A stretch of DNA of 33,137 bases from an uncultured Devosia sp. (GTDB taxonomy: Bacteria; Pseudomonadota; Alphaproteobacteria; Rhizobiales; Devosiaceae): the NCBI RefSeq assembly GCF_946479885.1, contig NZ_CAMLHM010000046.1, forward strand, positions 1 to 33,137. Direction: 5' to 3'. Made by a program: the position numbers and the translations under genes. The notes under the pieces were generated by a model. That model searched no databases. It was not told the origin of the DNA and was given only the letters and a program-made list of their open reading frames with translations. Positions 8,417 through 15,923 of this stretch are shown piece by piece (within the stretch, counting starts at the first letter, position 1; every line of letters begins with the position of its first letter).

Positions 8417-9078
8417 GCGCGCCACAGCCCGCCAAGTCCGCCCCGAAGCGCACACTTCTCGAGGGACGCTATGTGCGCCTTGAGCCGCTGGCACCCGAGC
8501 ATGCCGCCGACCTCTTTGCGGTCTCGACCATGCCGGGCGGCGTTGAGCGCTATCGCTGGCTGTTCACCCATGCGCCGGGGAGCCTGGTGGAAATGCAGGC
8601 GCGGATCGAGCAGGCCCAAACGCAGGCCGATCCGCTCTATGTCGCTGTCGTCGACAAGGCAAGCGGCAAGGCCGTCGGCCAGCAGGGCTGGATGCGCATC
8701 CGTCCTGAACACGGCTCGATCGAGATTGGCGGCATCTATTGGGGCCTGCCCATGGCACGGACGCCTTTGGCGACCGAGGCTTTGTTCCTCTTCGCGCGGC
8801 ATGCCTTCGACGACCTGGGCTATCGCCGCTTCGAGTGGAAGTGCAATGACCGCAACGAACCCAGCAAGGCCGCCGCGACGCGCTTCGGCTTCCAGTTCGA
8901 AGGCGTGTTCCGGCAGGACATGATCATCAAGGGCATCAGCCGCGACACCGCCTGGTTTTCGATCCTGGACGGTGAATGGCCGGCGATGCGGGCGGAGTAT
9001 GAGCGCTGGCTGGCACCGGAGAACTTTGACGCCAACGGGGTGCAGAAGTCCAAGCTCGTGACGCGACCCCAGCCCTGA
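8413..9078 (+). CDS. GNAT family N-acetyltransferase (RimJ/RimL-like)
   Basis: 221 residues. The pattern ...LEGRYVRLEPLAPEHA at the N-terminus and YRRFEWKCNDRNEPSKAAATRFGF near the middle, with the asparagine-rich acetyl-CoA-binding turn, fits the RimJ/RimL-type branch of GNAT acetyltransferases. These move an acetyl group from acetyl-CoA to an amine; many act on small molecules or protein N-termini. The substrate cannot be predicted. Its start overlaps the upstream stop (ATGA), so it is the last gene of the toxin-antitoxin/queG operon. Confidence 0.85.
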   Translation: MSAPQPAKSAPKRTLLEGRYVRLEPLAPEHAADLFAVSTMPGGVERYRWLFTHAPGSLVEMQARIEQAQTQADPLYVAVVDKASGKAVGQQGWMRIRPEHGSIEIGGIYWGLPMARTPLATEALFLFARHAFDDLGYRRFEWKCNDRNEPSKAAATRFGFQFEGVFRQDMIIKGISRDTAWFSILDGEWPAMRAEYERWLAPENFDANGVQKSKLVTRPQP

Positions 9079-9107
9079 GTGGCGCCATGCTCTGCCGCAT
9101 CGCGGAC

Positions 9108-9121
9108 TTGATGTGGATCAA
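9108..9121. promoter_or_regulatory. perfect FNR/FixK-type binding site
   Basis: TTGAT-GTGG-ATCAA matches the FNR/Anr/FixK/FnrL consensus (TTGAT-N4-ATCAA) at every fixed position. Its centre is at about 9114.5. If it worked as a class II site (centre near -41.5), transcription would start near 9156; a weak -10-like GATTCA is at 9144-9149. The only plausible target is the gene starting at 9173. Confidence 0.75.
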
Positions 9122-9172
9122 GGCGGACAACCCCGACCCTGTGGATTCATTGACCCAGCGCAGGAGGGGCAC

Positions 9173-9604
9173 ATGGGTGAGTCACAGCATCACGGGAATA
9201 TTCTTGACGGACTGATCGAGGGCTGGCGCCGGTACCGCCGGGTGCAGCAGGATCGCGCGCTTCTGAGAAATTCTGCCGCCGTTGACATCGAGCGCCTCGC
9301 CGCCGATGTCGGTATGGGCGTCGATGAGCTGGCCGACGTAATCGCCCGGGGGGAGGCCGCTCCTGCGCTTTCGGCCCGAATGATGGCCGCCCACGGCTTC
9401 GACCGCGACGATCTGGCGGCACGCGGCCCGGCGTCGCTGCGGGAGATCAGCTCGCTGTGCGGCCGTTGTGACCACAAGCATCGCTGCGAAGTCGAGCTCA
9501 ATGCCGGCACTGCCGTCGCGCATGCGAAGGCGTTCTGCCCAAATGCGGAGCTGATGCAGGTGCTGGCAAATGAATTGGGTGCGACGGGCGCCAGAACGGC
9601 CTAA
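9173..9604 (+). CDS. small cysteine-cluster protein (DUF6455-like)
   Basis: 143 residues, cytosolic, with no signal peptide. After an Arg-rich helical N-terminus and a short MGVDELADVIARG helix, the C-terminal third carries CGRCDHKHRC followed by FCPN, a four-cysteine set that could hold zinc or an iron-sulfur cluster. This arrangement matches the DUF6455 family of alphaproteobacteria, whose function I do not know. ATG 9173 is fixed by a strong AGGAGGGG just upstream; an in-frame ATG at 9113 falls inside the FNR-type box and is unlikely. The box 52 bases upstream suggests oxygen-responsive expression. Confidence 0.7.
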   Translation: MGESQHHGNILDGLIEGWRRYRRVQQDRALLRNSAAVDIERLAADVGMGVDELADVIARGEAAPALSARMMAAHGFDRDDLAARGPASLREISSLCGRCDHKHRCEVELNAGTAVAHAKAFCPNAELMQVLANELGATGARTA

Positions 9605-9620
9605 CCGTCGCCCGAGAGGC

Positions 9621-10397
9621 TCATCCTTCCACCATCCTCATCACCGCGTCGCGCAACCGCGTCAGGTCCTCGTCCCGGCTCAATCGGTGGTCGCCATCGG
9701 GGATCAGCGTCAGCGTCACGGGGTCATGCAGGATATGCGTCACCAGCTTGATGGCATGGGAGGGTGGCACATCGGGGTCCTGCCCGCCCTGCAGGATCGT
9801 GACCGGGCAGCCGGTTTCGATGACGCCGCCGAACAGCAAGTGCTGCGCGCCATCCTCGATCAGCGCGCGGGTGATGCGATAGGGTGTTTCCGAATATTGG
9901 CTGGGCTGGTCGACATAGCCGTTGTTCTGCAGCGATTCGTGCTCTGCCGGCGTGAAGTCGGGCAGCATCAGTTCGTGCGTCATGTCGGGGGCCGGGGCGA
10001 TGAGCACCAGGCCATGGGCCTGGCTGCCGCGCCGCAGCAGGGCGCGCGCCAACAGCAGCGCCAGCCAGCCACCCATGGATGAGCCCACGATGATTTGGGG
10101 TCCGCTGGTGGTGGCAAAGACCGCTTCGGCCTCTTCGAGCCAGCGGCTGATCGTGCCCTGATCGAAGTCGCCGCCCGAAATGCCATGGCCGGAATAATCG
10201 AAGCGGGTGACGGCAAGGCCCTGTTCGACCCCCAGCGCATCGAGCGCCATCGCCTTGCCGCCGGCCATGTCGGAGCGGAAGCCGCCGAGCCAGAAAATGC
10301 CGGGCGCCTTGCCCGCGCGCTGTTCGACGGCAATGTCGCGCGCGGTGGAATCGGTGCCCACGGGGATGCGGAAGCTCTGCGGCGGTGATAGGGTCAT
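9621..10397 (-). CDS. alpha/beta hydrolase
   Basis: 258 residues with the full catalytic set in order: nucleophile Ser107 in GSSMGG, acid Asp207 in GGQDPDVP, and His237 in DGDHRLS. The oxyanion region WLGGF and the strand motif FDYSGHG are also present. It resembles the ABHD10-like carboxylesterase/thioesterase group; substrate unknown. ATG 10397 is preferred, with GGAAAG about 6 bases upstream; the frame runs open to 10559 but that extension overlaps the infC leader. Divergent from infC. Confidence 0.87.
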   Translation of the reverse strand: MTLSPPQSFRIPVGTDSTARDIAVEQRAGKAPGIFWLGGFRSDMAGGKAMALDALGVEQGLAVTRFDYSGHGISGGDFDQGTISRWLEEAEAVFATTSGPQIIVGSSMGGWLALLLARALLRRGSQAHGLVLIAPAPDMTHELMLPDFTPAEHESLQNNGYVDQPSQYSETPYRITRALIEDGAQHLLFGGVIETGCPVTILQGGQDPDVPPSHAIKLVTHILHDPVTLTLIPDGDHRLSRDEDLTRLRDAVMRMVEG

Positions 10398-10576
10398 GAC
10401 ACTTTCCGTCGGGTGATACCAAGCGTTAGCCACATTGGCAGGGCGCGGCGATCGCGGCGTTTCAATGGCGCAACAGGCCGGATTTTCTGGCGGTTTGCCT
10501 GTTGACTTATGGTCCGCGTAACACGATTTTATGCGCGATTTCACCACCCGGCTTAACAACGCAAGGATCGTTTGCC

Positions 10577-11113
10577 ATTCGTCGTCCCATGAGACCCGTT
10601 GCGCCCCAGAAAGATGGGCCGCCCTCTAACGAAGATATCACCAGCCCCGATGTGCAACTCATCGATGCTGAAGGCGAAAATCGTGGCGTGGTCCGTACGC
10701 GCGAAGCCCTCGCAGAAGCCCAGGAACAGGGGTTGGACCTCGTTCTGATCTCTCCCAATGCCGTGCCGCCGGTCGCCAAGATGCTGGACCTCGGCCGCTT
10801 CAAATACGCCGCGCAGAAGAAAGCTGCCGAGGCGCGCAAGAAGCAGAAGGTGATCGAGGTCAAGGAAGTCCAGCTGCGTCCCAATATCGACACGCATGAC
10901 TACGAGACCAAGATGAAGGCCGTGCAGCGCTTTCTCGATGATGGCGATCGCGTCAAGGTCACCATGCGCTTCCGCGGTCGCGAAATGGCGCACCAGGAGC
11001 TGGGCATGCAGCTTTTGATCAAGGTCCGCGAGCTGATGGAACCGGTGGCCAAGGTGGAAAGCCAGCCGCGCTCCGAAGGCCGCCAGATGGTCATGGTGCT
11101 GGCACCCAAGTAA
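10577..11113 (+). CDS. infC: translation initiation factor IF-3, apparent AUU start
   Basis: IF-3 binds the 30S subunit, blocks 50S joining and checks start-codon pairing. The body is unmistakable: [52 protein letters not shown] and [11 protein letters not shown]. The start is unusual. The family N-terminus (M-R-R-P...) aligns with ATT CGT CGT CCC at 10577, with AAGGA (10563-10567) 9 bases upstream, while the first ATG (10589) sits 21 bases from that site. AUU is the known infC start in E. coli, where it lets IF-3 repress its own synthesis. A product of 178 residues is normal. A terminator follows. Confidence 0.93.
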   Translation: MRRPMRPVAPQKDGPPSNEDITSPDVQLIDAEGENRGVVRTREALAEAQEQGLDLVLISPNAVPPVAKMLDLGRFKYAAQKKAAEARKKQKVIEVKEVQLRPNIDTHDYETKMKAVQRFLDDGDRVKVTMRFRGREMAHQELGMQLLIKVRELMEPVAKVESQPRSEGRQMVMVLAPK

Positions 11114-11137
11114 GGAACGCTGCACTGGAATACATGA

Positions 11138-11165
11138 AGGCCCGCGCGAGCGGGCCTTTGTTTTT
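11138..11165 (+). terminator. intrinsic terminator of infC
   Basis: AGGCCCGC (11138-11145) and GCGGGCCT (11150-11157) form an 8-bp stem with a GCGA tetraloop, followed by T-rich sequence to 11165. It separates infC from the convergent TIR-like gene, which ends only 9 bases further on. Confidence 0.9.
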
Positions 11166-11173
11166 GGAAGAGT

Positions 11174-12070
11174 CTAGGCCAACCGAACAAGAAGCCCCGC
11201 CAATTTTGCATCTACGTTCAGTTTTTCTAGTGTATCCTCCGAGAACTCGTCTTTTCCGACACCAATTATGAGGTTGTTTGTGTTGTTCTCGATGAGAGAA
11301 TATGAGCCAAGCGCCGGCGCTAACGTTTGCTCCAAAAATTCGAACAGCGTTTTTGTGTCCTTTTGATTGACGTTACGGAACATAACGCGGAGTGCGACTT
11401 CATTTCTATAAGGTATTAGTCTTCCGTGATGGTAGTATCTTGCGCGGTCTTGTTTCGGTGCGACGATGTCGAGGCCAAGAGGATCGTGCATCATCCTACT
11501 AAGGCGTTCTTCGACGGAGGAAACCGCAGCTGTTAGAGTACTAACCTGATCCCTCAGTATGACATCCGCAGGAGTTGCATTCTGTTCAAATGCGACCTGC
11601 CCTCGGGCCTTGGTGACCGGGTTTTCAACCTTATGATTTTCGTCCAATGCCGCGGTCAGAAGCTCCCTTAATCCCGCCCTCGCTGCCTTCAGGTGCTTCG
11701 GCTCGGACAACTCAAACGGCAGTGACCGGAATAGGCTCACGTCAAATGGGATTTTCTGATCTTCGCGATGCATGTGGATGACCGGGAGACCGACCACGTG
11801 CCTAATACCGATCTCATAAAAGGCGTTCGGATTGAGGAAGGTCAGGTCGGCGACGACTAGCCTAGCTTTTAGAAGCCGATCAATGATCTGGGCGTCGATG
11901 AGACCGGGAGTTTTTAGTTTATCAGCGCGGGTGACCTTGAACTCGGGAAAGTCCTTCTGAAAGACCGGCTCAATAATTTCTTCAAGGACCCAGTCGGCGT
12001 GCTTTCGTTCGGGGCTTCCGTCGCCGCCGATTGCGCACACAACAAAACACTCTTTGTCGAGGTTAGGCAT
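11174..12070 (-). CDS. nucleoside-deoxyribosyltransferase/TIR-like protein, candidate defence effector
   Basis: 298 residues. The first ~130 look like the flavodoxin-like fold shared by nucleoside 2-deoxyribosyltransferases and TIR-like NADases: a first strand CFVVCAIGG, helix, R-A-D, then LVVADLTFLNPNAFYEIGIRH (about 71-91). Glu86 of FYEIG sits where both families keep the catalytic glutamate. Residues about 166-193 form a short heptad-like helix. The last ~100 residues (from DIVAPKQ) match no domain I recognise. Base composition is clearly lower than its surroundings: 26/60 GC at 11221-11280 and 25/60 at 11401-11460. ATG 12070 with GGGAAA upstream is used; GTG 12094 is possible. No partner gene adjoins it. 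Function is inferred from fold motifs only. Confidence 0.6.
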   Translation of the reverse strand: MPNLDKECFVVCAIGGDGSPERKHADWVLEEIIEPVFQKDFPEFKVTRADKLKTPGLIDAQIIDRLLKARLVVADLTFLNPNAFYEIGIRHVVGLPVIHMHREDQKIPFDVSLFRSLPFELSEPKHLKAARAGLRELLTAALDENHKVENPVTKARGQVAFEQNATPADVILRDQVSTLTAAVSSVEERLSRMMHDPLGLDIVAPKQDRARYYHHGRLIPYRNEVALRVMFRNVNQKDTKTLFEFLEQTLAPALGSYSLIENNTNNLIIGVGKDEFSEDTLEKLNVDAKLAGLLVRLA

Positions 12071-12105
12071 CGTTTCCCAGCATCCAATATACACGACAGT
12101 CGTCG

Positions 12106-12134
12106 CTCATACCGCACTGCCGATTGGCCGCCAA
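12106..12134 (-). promoter_or_regulatory. possible sigma-70 promoter of the TIR-like gene
   Basis: On the minus strand TTGGCG (12129-12134) and TATGAG (12106-12111) are separated by exactly 17 bases, about 36 bases before the ATG at 12070. This would let the TIR-like gene be expressed independently of the gene upstream. Confidence 0.4.
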
Positions 12135-12155
12135 CTATAGAGATGTGCACCCTAG

Positions 12156-12180
12156 GAGGCGGGCTACAACGGCCCGCCTC
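12156..12180 (-). terminator. GC-rich hairpin after the NADP-binding gene
   Basis: GAGGCGGGC (12156-12164) and GCCCGCCTC (12172-12180) form a perfect 9-bp stem with a 7-base loop, 22 bases past the stop of the minus-strand gene at 12203. There is no T-run on either side, so it is at best an imperfect terminator. Confidence 0.45.
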
Positions 12181-12202
12181 TCACAAAGAGGTTGCCTCGG
12201 TC

Positions 12203-12832
12203 TCAAGCCGCCAGTTTTGCCCAGGTGGGGGCGATGTCGGTGCCGTGGCCGAGGCCGTAGCCGAGGCGGATGTTGAGCATGCCCAGCGGTTCGAGCAGGC
12301 GGGCGGCTTCGATGCCGCCGGTCTTTTCGACGGCGAAGCCGGACAGCTTGACCAGGTTTTCGACGGCCGCGACGGCCGCTTCGTCACTACCAGCCAGGAA
12401 GACCGGGATGCTGGCGGTCTGGGCCGCCGGCAGGTCAAAGAGGCTCGAGAAGATCGTATTGTAGCCCTTGACCACGCGGGCCCCCGGCGCGGCCTGCTGC
12501 ACGTGCTCGGCGGCGGAGGTGCTGTAGCCGAAGAGCAAGCCCGAGAAATCCGGCGTGATCGGGTTGGACATGTCGAGCACCACCTTGCCTGATAGCGCCG
12601 GATTGGCGGCAACCTCGAGCGCCTTGGCATAGGGCATGGCCAATACCACCACGTCGGCCTTGGCGATGGCGGCATCCTGACCGAGGACCGTGACGCCGGC
12701 CGGCAGGGTGGCGGCGAAGGCCGTCACAGCGGCTTGGTCGCGCGAGGACAGCACCAGGTCGGTCTTGCCGGCAAGGCGCTTGGCCAGGCCCTTGCCCATA
12801 TTGCCCAGGCCGATGATTGCGATGGTGGTCAT
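12203..12832 (-). CDS. NADPH-dependent F420 reductase-like / NADP-binding oxidoreductase
   Basis: 209 residues opening with a textbook dinucleotide site, TTIAIIGLGNMGKGLAKRL, followed by VLSSRD, where a serine/arginine pair suggests NADP(H). It belongs to the short family related to F420:NADP oxidoreductase, found widely in bacteria that lack F420; the real electron acceptor is unknown. GGAGAT lies 7 bases before ATG 12832. It is divergent from a LysR regulator with about 104 bases between, the classic layout of a regulator and its target. Confidence 0.8.
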   Translation of the reverse strand: MTTIAIIGLGNMGKGLAKRLAGKTDLVLSSRDQAAVTAFAATLPAGVTVLGQDAAIAKADVVVLAMPYAKALEVAANPALSGKVVLDMSNPITPDFSGLLFGYSTSAAEHVQQAAPGARVVKGYNTIFSSLFDLPAAQTASIPVFLAGSDEAAVAAVENLVKLSGFAVEKTGGIEAARLLEPLGMLNIRLGYGLGHGTDIAPTWAKLAA

Positions 12833-12886
12833 TGGAAATCTCCGTCGAGTTCGATTGCGATGACCCGAAGATGCCCTCTGCCCATT

Positions 12887-12900
12887 GCAAAGAGAATTGC
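12887..12900. promoter_or_regulatory. dyad in the LysR/oxidoreductase divergent region
   Basis: GCAA (12887-12890) and TTGC (12897-12900) form an interrupted dyad, and another ATTGC stands at 12919-12923. LysR proteins bind such T-N11-A type dyads between divergent genes. Short and only suggestive. Confidence 0.3.
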
Positions 12901-12936
12901 TTGTCTCCTAGGAACATAATTGCATAAAAGTATCGA

Positions 12937-13821
12937 ATGGCTGAACTCGACGAATTGCGCACCTTCATCGCCGCCGCCCGCATTGGCAGCTTCGCCAAGG
13001 CGGCACGCCAGCTCAACCTGTCGCCCGCCATGGTCGGCCGGCGCATCCAGGGCCTCGAACACCGCTATGGCGCCGCGCTCATCGAGCGCACCACGCGCAG
13101 CCAGCGGCTGACCGAGGCGGGCCAGGAGTTCCTGGGCCGGGCCGAGGCAGTGATCGCGGCGACCGAGGCACTGGCCGATGTCTCGACCTCCGGGCCGTTG
13201 AGCGGGCGCATTCGGCTGACGGCGCCCACCACAGTCGGTATCCGTCGCCTGCCGGCGGTCATCGCGCGGTTTACCGCGGCCAATCCCGGCATCATTTTCG
13301 AGATGAGCCTGACCGACCGGCGGGTGGACCTGATTGCCGAGGGGTTCGACCTGGCGGTGCGCATCGGCACGCTGCCATCGTCGACCATGCTGGCGCGGCG
13401 CGTCGGCACCTATCGCTTTGCCTGCTGCGCCTCGCCCGATTTCCTGGCCCGGCATGGCACGCCGCGCCACCCTGCCGATCTCGAACGGGCGCGCTGCATT
13501 CTCAATCTCAACCTGATCCCGCGCAATCGCTGGACCTTCCACGATGCGGCAGGGGCGCCGCTGACGGTGGAGGTCGGCGGCGGGATCGAGATCGACAATG
13601 GCGAGGCGCAGCGCGCCATGGCCATCGATGGCGCCGGCATCGTCTACCTGCCGCTCGACCTGGTGAGCGATGACCTCATCGATGGTTCGCTGGTGCAGAT
13701 CCTGGGCGACTGGGCGCTGCCGACCCTGCCCATCCATACGCTGCACCCGTCACGACACTTGGTGCCGCGGCGGGTGACGGCGTTCATCGCGGCAGTGGCG
13801 GAGGGGTTTCGGGAGGGTTGA
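12937..13821 (+). CDS. LysR family transcriptional regulator
   Basis: 294 residues. An N-terminal winged helix-turn-helix (ELDELRTFIAAARIGSFAKA through LSPAMVGRRIQGLE) is followed by the two-lobed inducer-binding domain, with LSGRIRLTAPTTVGIRRLP and DLAVRIG in conserved places. It most resembles the large group that regulates a divergent oxidoreductase, and probably controls the gene at 12203-12832 in response to an unknown small molecule. No Shine-Dalgarno is seen before ATG 12937, but the protein starts correctly there. Confidence 0.9.
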   Translation: MAELDELRTFIAAARIGSFAKAARQLNLSPAMVGRRIQGLEHRYGAALIERTTRSQRLTEAGQEFLGRAEAVIAATEALADVSTSGPLSGRIRLTAPTTVGIRRLPAVIARFTAANPGIIFEMSLTDRRVDLIAEGFDLAVRIGTLPSSTMLARRVGTYRFACCASPDFLARHGTPRHPADLERARCILNLNLIPRNRWTFHDAAGAPLTVEVGGGIEIDNGEAQRAMAIDGAGIVYLPLDLVSDDLIDGSLVQILGDWALPTLPIHTLHPSRHLVPRRVTAFIAAVAEGFREG

Positions 13822-13844
13822 AGGACTGTAGGTGCCGCAGACGT

Positions 13845-13867
13845 CTCCCTCCCCACAAGGGAGGGAG
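13845..13867. repeat. CTCCC-type hairpin repeat, single copy
   Basis: CTCCCTCCC (13845-13853) and GGGAGGGAG (13859-13867) form a 9-bp stem between the convergent ends of the LysR gene and the ribokinase gene. A diverged member of the family seen at 163 and 4231. Confidence 0.6.
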
Positions 13868-13897
13868 GGAGGCAGACTGCGAGGACAGTGACAGCCC

Positions 13898-14791
13898 TTA
13901 CCGCATCGCTGCCGCGACCTCGTCCGCCCGGGGGATGGCCGGCTGGGCGCCGGGCTTGAGGCAGGCGAGGCTGGCGGCGACGGCAGCGCGGCGCATGGCG
14001 CTTTCGAGATCGAGCCCCGCATCGAGCCCGGCAGCCAGATAGCCGCAGAACGTATCGCCGGCACCCACCGTATCGACTGGCTTGATCGGCAAAGCCGGCA
14101 CGCTGATGCGCCGGCCCTCGGCGGTCACGGCGCGGGCGCCGTCGCCGCCCAGCGTCACGATGACGGTCTGGTTATGCTGGCTGGCCCAGTCGCCCATGGC
14201 GGCATCGAGCTCGGCGATGCCGCGGCCGGTGAGAAGGGCGAATTCGGTTTCGTTGGCGATCAGGATCGCGGCCTTGGGCGCCAGGGTCGCCGTGCTGTCG
14301 AGGAAGGGTGCGGTATTGAGGATTGATGTGATGCCCTGGGCCCGCGCCAGGTCGAGCGCCCGCTCGGTCGCCGCCTGCGGGATTTCCTGCTGCAGCAACA
14401 TGACGCCGCCGCTGACCCCGGCCAGCGCCGTGTCGGCATCACCGGGGGTCATGGCGCCATTGGCGCCGGGCAGGATGGCGATGACATTCTCGCCGTGGCT
14501 GTCCACGAAGATCATGGCAATGCCGGTGGCGCCCTCGACCACCTTCATGGCGGAGAGATCGACGCCGTCCTGCCGCAGCAGGGCCAAGGCCAGCTCGGCG
14601 AAGGCGTCGCTGCCGACGCCCGAGACATGGCGCACGCTGGCGCCGGCACGTCGCGCGGCCAAAGCCTGGTTGGCGCCCTTGCCGCCTGCCGCCATCGAGA
14701 AGGTGCCGCCGGCCACCGTCTCGCCCGGCTTGGGCAGGCGGCTGACAGTGCCGATCTGGTCGAGATTGGTCGAGCCGAAGACGGTGATCAT
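13898..14791 (-). CDS. rbsK: ribokinase (PfkB family)
   Basis: Phosphorylates D-ribose to ribose 5-phosphate with ATP. 297 residues. The N-terminal GSTNLD strand and AAGGKGANQA motif bind the sugar; PVDTVGAGDTFCG near residues 239-250 holds the anion hole and the catalytic base Asp246. Relatives acting on other nucleosides or sugars share these motifs, so ribose is likely but not proven; no ribose transporter is nearby. It overlaps the DUF1697 gene by 4 bases (ATGA) and is the last gene of a four-gene operon. Confidence 0.88.
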   Translation of the reverse strand: MITVFGSTNLDQIGTVSRLPKPGETVAGGTFSMAAGGKGANQALAARRAGASVRHVSGVGSDAFAELALALLRQDGVDLSAMKVVEGATGIAMIFVDSHGENVIAILPGANGAMTPGDADTALAGVSGGVMLLQQEIPQAATERALDLARAQGITSILNTAPFLDSTATLAPKAAILIANETEFALLTGRGIAELDAAMGDWASQHNQTVIVTLGGDGARAVTAEGRRISVPALPIKPVDTVGAGDTFCGYLAAGLDAGLDLESAMRRAAVAASLACLKPGAQPAIPRADEVAAAMR

Positions 14792-15327
14792 GCGAGCATC
14801 TTTTCCATGGTGTTCCAGTTGCGCATGGTGTCGAGCACACCTTTGCCGAGTTTGGCATAGAGCGGCTTGAGCACCTCCGCCACGCCCTCGGTATAGCGCC
14901 CATCGGGCTGCCGGTAGCCAGCAATGTAGATTTCGCGCGGATCAATGCGCAGGATCTCGGTGTGGCCGGGGCGGTCGGCGAGCGTAATGCCTGATGGCAG
15001 CTTCTCGTCGAACATCAACACATGGCGGCTGAAATCGGCCTTGGGGTCGAGCGTACCAAAGGGATGGCCCGCCAGCATGGCGACCATCTCTGTCTCCGAG
15101 CGCAGCACCACGCCGACCTTGAAGCCGAACTGGGTCTCGATGGCCTGTTCTAGCTTTGCCTTGATTGCCTCGGTATTGCCTTCGGCGCCAAGGCGCACAT
15201 TGCCGCTGGCGACAACGGTCTTGATATCGGAGAATCCCGCCTCTTCGAGGCAGGCGCGCAGCTCGGCCATCTTGACCTGCCGCTTGCCCAGGTTGATGCC
15301 GCGCAGGAAGGCCAGCCACACCGCCAT
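14788..15327 (-). CDS. DUF1697 family protein
   Basis: 179 residues. The start AVWLAFLRGINLGKRQVKMAELR followed by VVASGNVR is the DUF1697 hallmark. Members are widespread and their function is not established. Its start overlaps the stop of the upstream YdeI-like gene (TAATG), and its own stop overlaps the ribokinase start, so translation is probably coupled. Confidence 0.88.
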   Translation of the reverse strand: MAVWLAFLRGINLGKRQVKMAELRACLEEAGFSDIKTVVASGNVRLGAEGNTEAIKAKLEQAIETQFGFKVGVVLRSETEMVAMLAGHPFGTLDPKADFSRHVLMFDEKLPSGITLADRPGHTEILRIDPREIYIAGYRQPDGRYTEGVAEVLKPLYAKLGKGVLDTMRNWNTMEKMLA

Positions 15328-15923
15328 TACGCCTTGGCCTTTTGCGGATAGACGGTCTCGCCCTTTTCCAGCATCTCGACAAAGCCCGCAATCTTGCGGG
15401 CGCGCGCTGCCGGGGTCTTGAGGCCGATGACGCGGAAGATCAGCGCGAAGCGGTTCTGCGCGGTGAGGGTGCGGTAGAATTCATTGGCCGCAGGGCTGGC
15501 TTCGATCGCCGCCAGCAGGTCCGCGGGTGGGTCCATGGTGGTGCGGTAGGAGGCATCCCAGCGGCCGTCGGCCTTGGCGAGCGCGACATGCTTGAGGCCA
15601 TGCTCGGTCATCTTGCCCTCGTCGACCAGGCGGGCGACATTGGCCTTGTTCACGTCGCTCCAGGCGCTCTTCTTGCCGCGATGGGTATAGCGCTGGACGA
15701 AGCTCTCGTCGTCCCAGCCCTTGCGGATGGCGTCGATCCAGCCCCAGCACAGCACCACGTCGATGGCCTGCACCGCGTCGATGCTGGGCTTGCCGCTGCC
15801 CTTCTTGAAGATGCGGATCCACACCTCGTCTTCCGTGTCGTGATTGGCCTTGAGCCAGTCGTAGAAGGCGTCCTTGGTGGCAAATTCGCGGACCTTTGCC
15901 GGGTCGACAAATACGGGTGCCAT
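15327..15923 (-). CDS. YdeI/OmdA family protein
   Basis: 198 residues. The pattern HDTEDEVWIRIFKKGSGKPS, then VVLCWGWIDAIRKG, YTHRGKKSAWSDVN and a C-terminal AARARKIAGFVEMLEKGE matches the YdeI/OmdA family, whose members have been linked to resistance to bacteriocins and peptides in some species; the mechanism is not known. Its ATG immediately follows the arylamine acetyltransferase stop without a spacer, and its stop overlaps the next start. Confidence 0.85.
   Translation of the reverse strand: MAPVFVDPAKVREFATKDAFYDWLKANHDTEDEVWIRIFKKGSGKPSIDAVQAIDVVLCWGWIDAIRKGWDDESFVQRYTHRGKKSAWSDVNKANVARLVDEGKMTEHGLKHVALAKADGRWDASYRTTMDPPADLLAAIEASPAANEFYRTLTAQNRFALIFRVIGLKTPAARARKIAGFVEMLEKGETVYPQKAKA

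Noticed and set aside
12203..12832. Membership of the oxidoreductase and LysR genes in a defence island with the TIR-like gene
   Set aside because: Both have ordinary high-GC composition and metabolic-type motifs; their divergent layout is explained by LysR regulation.
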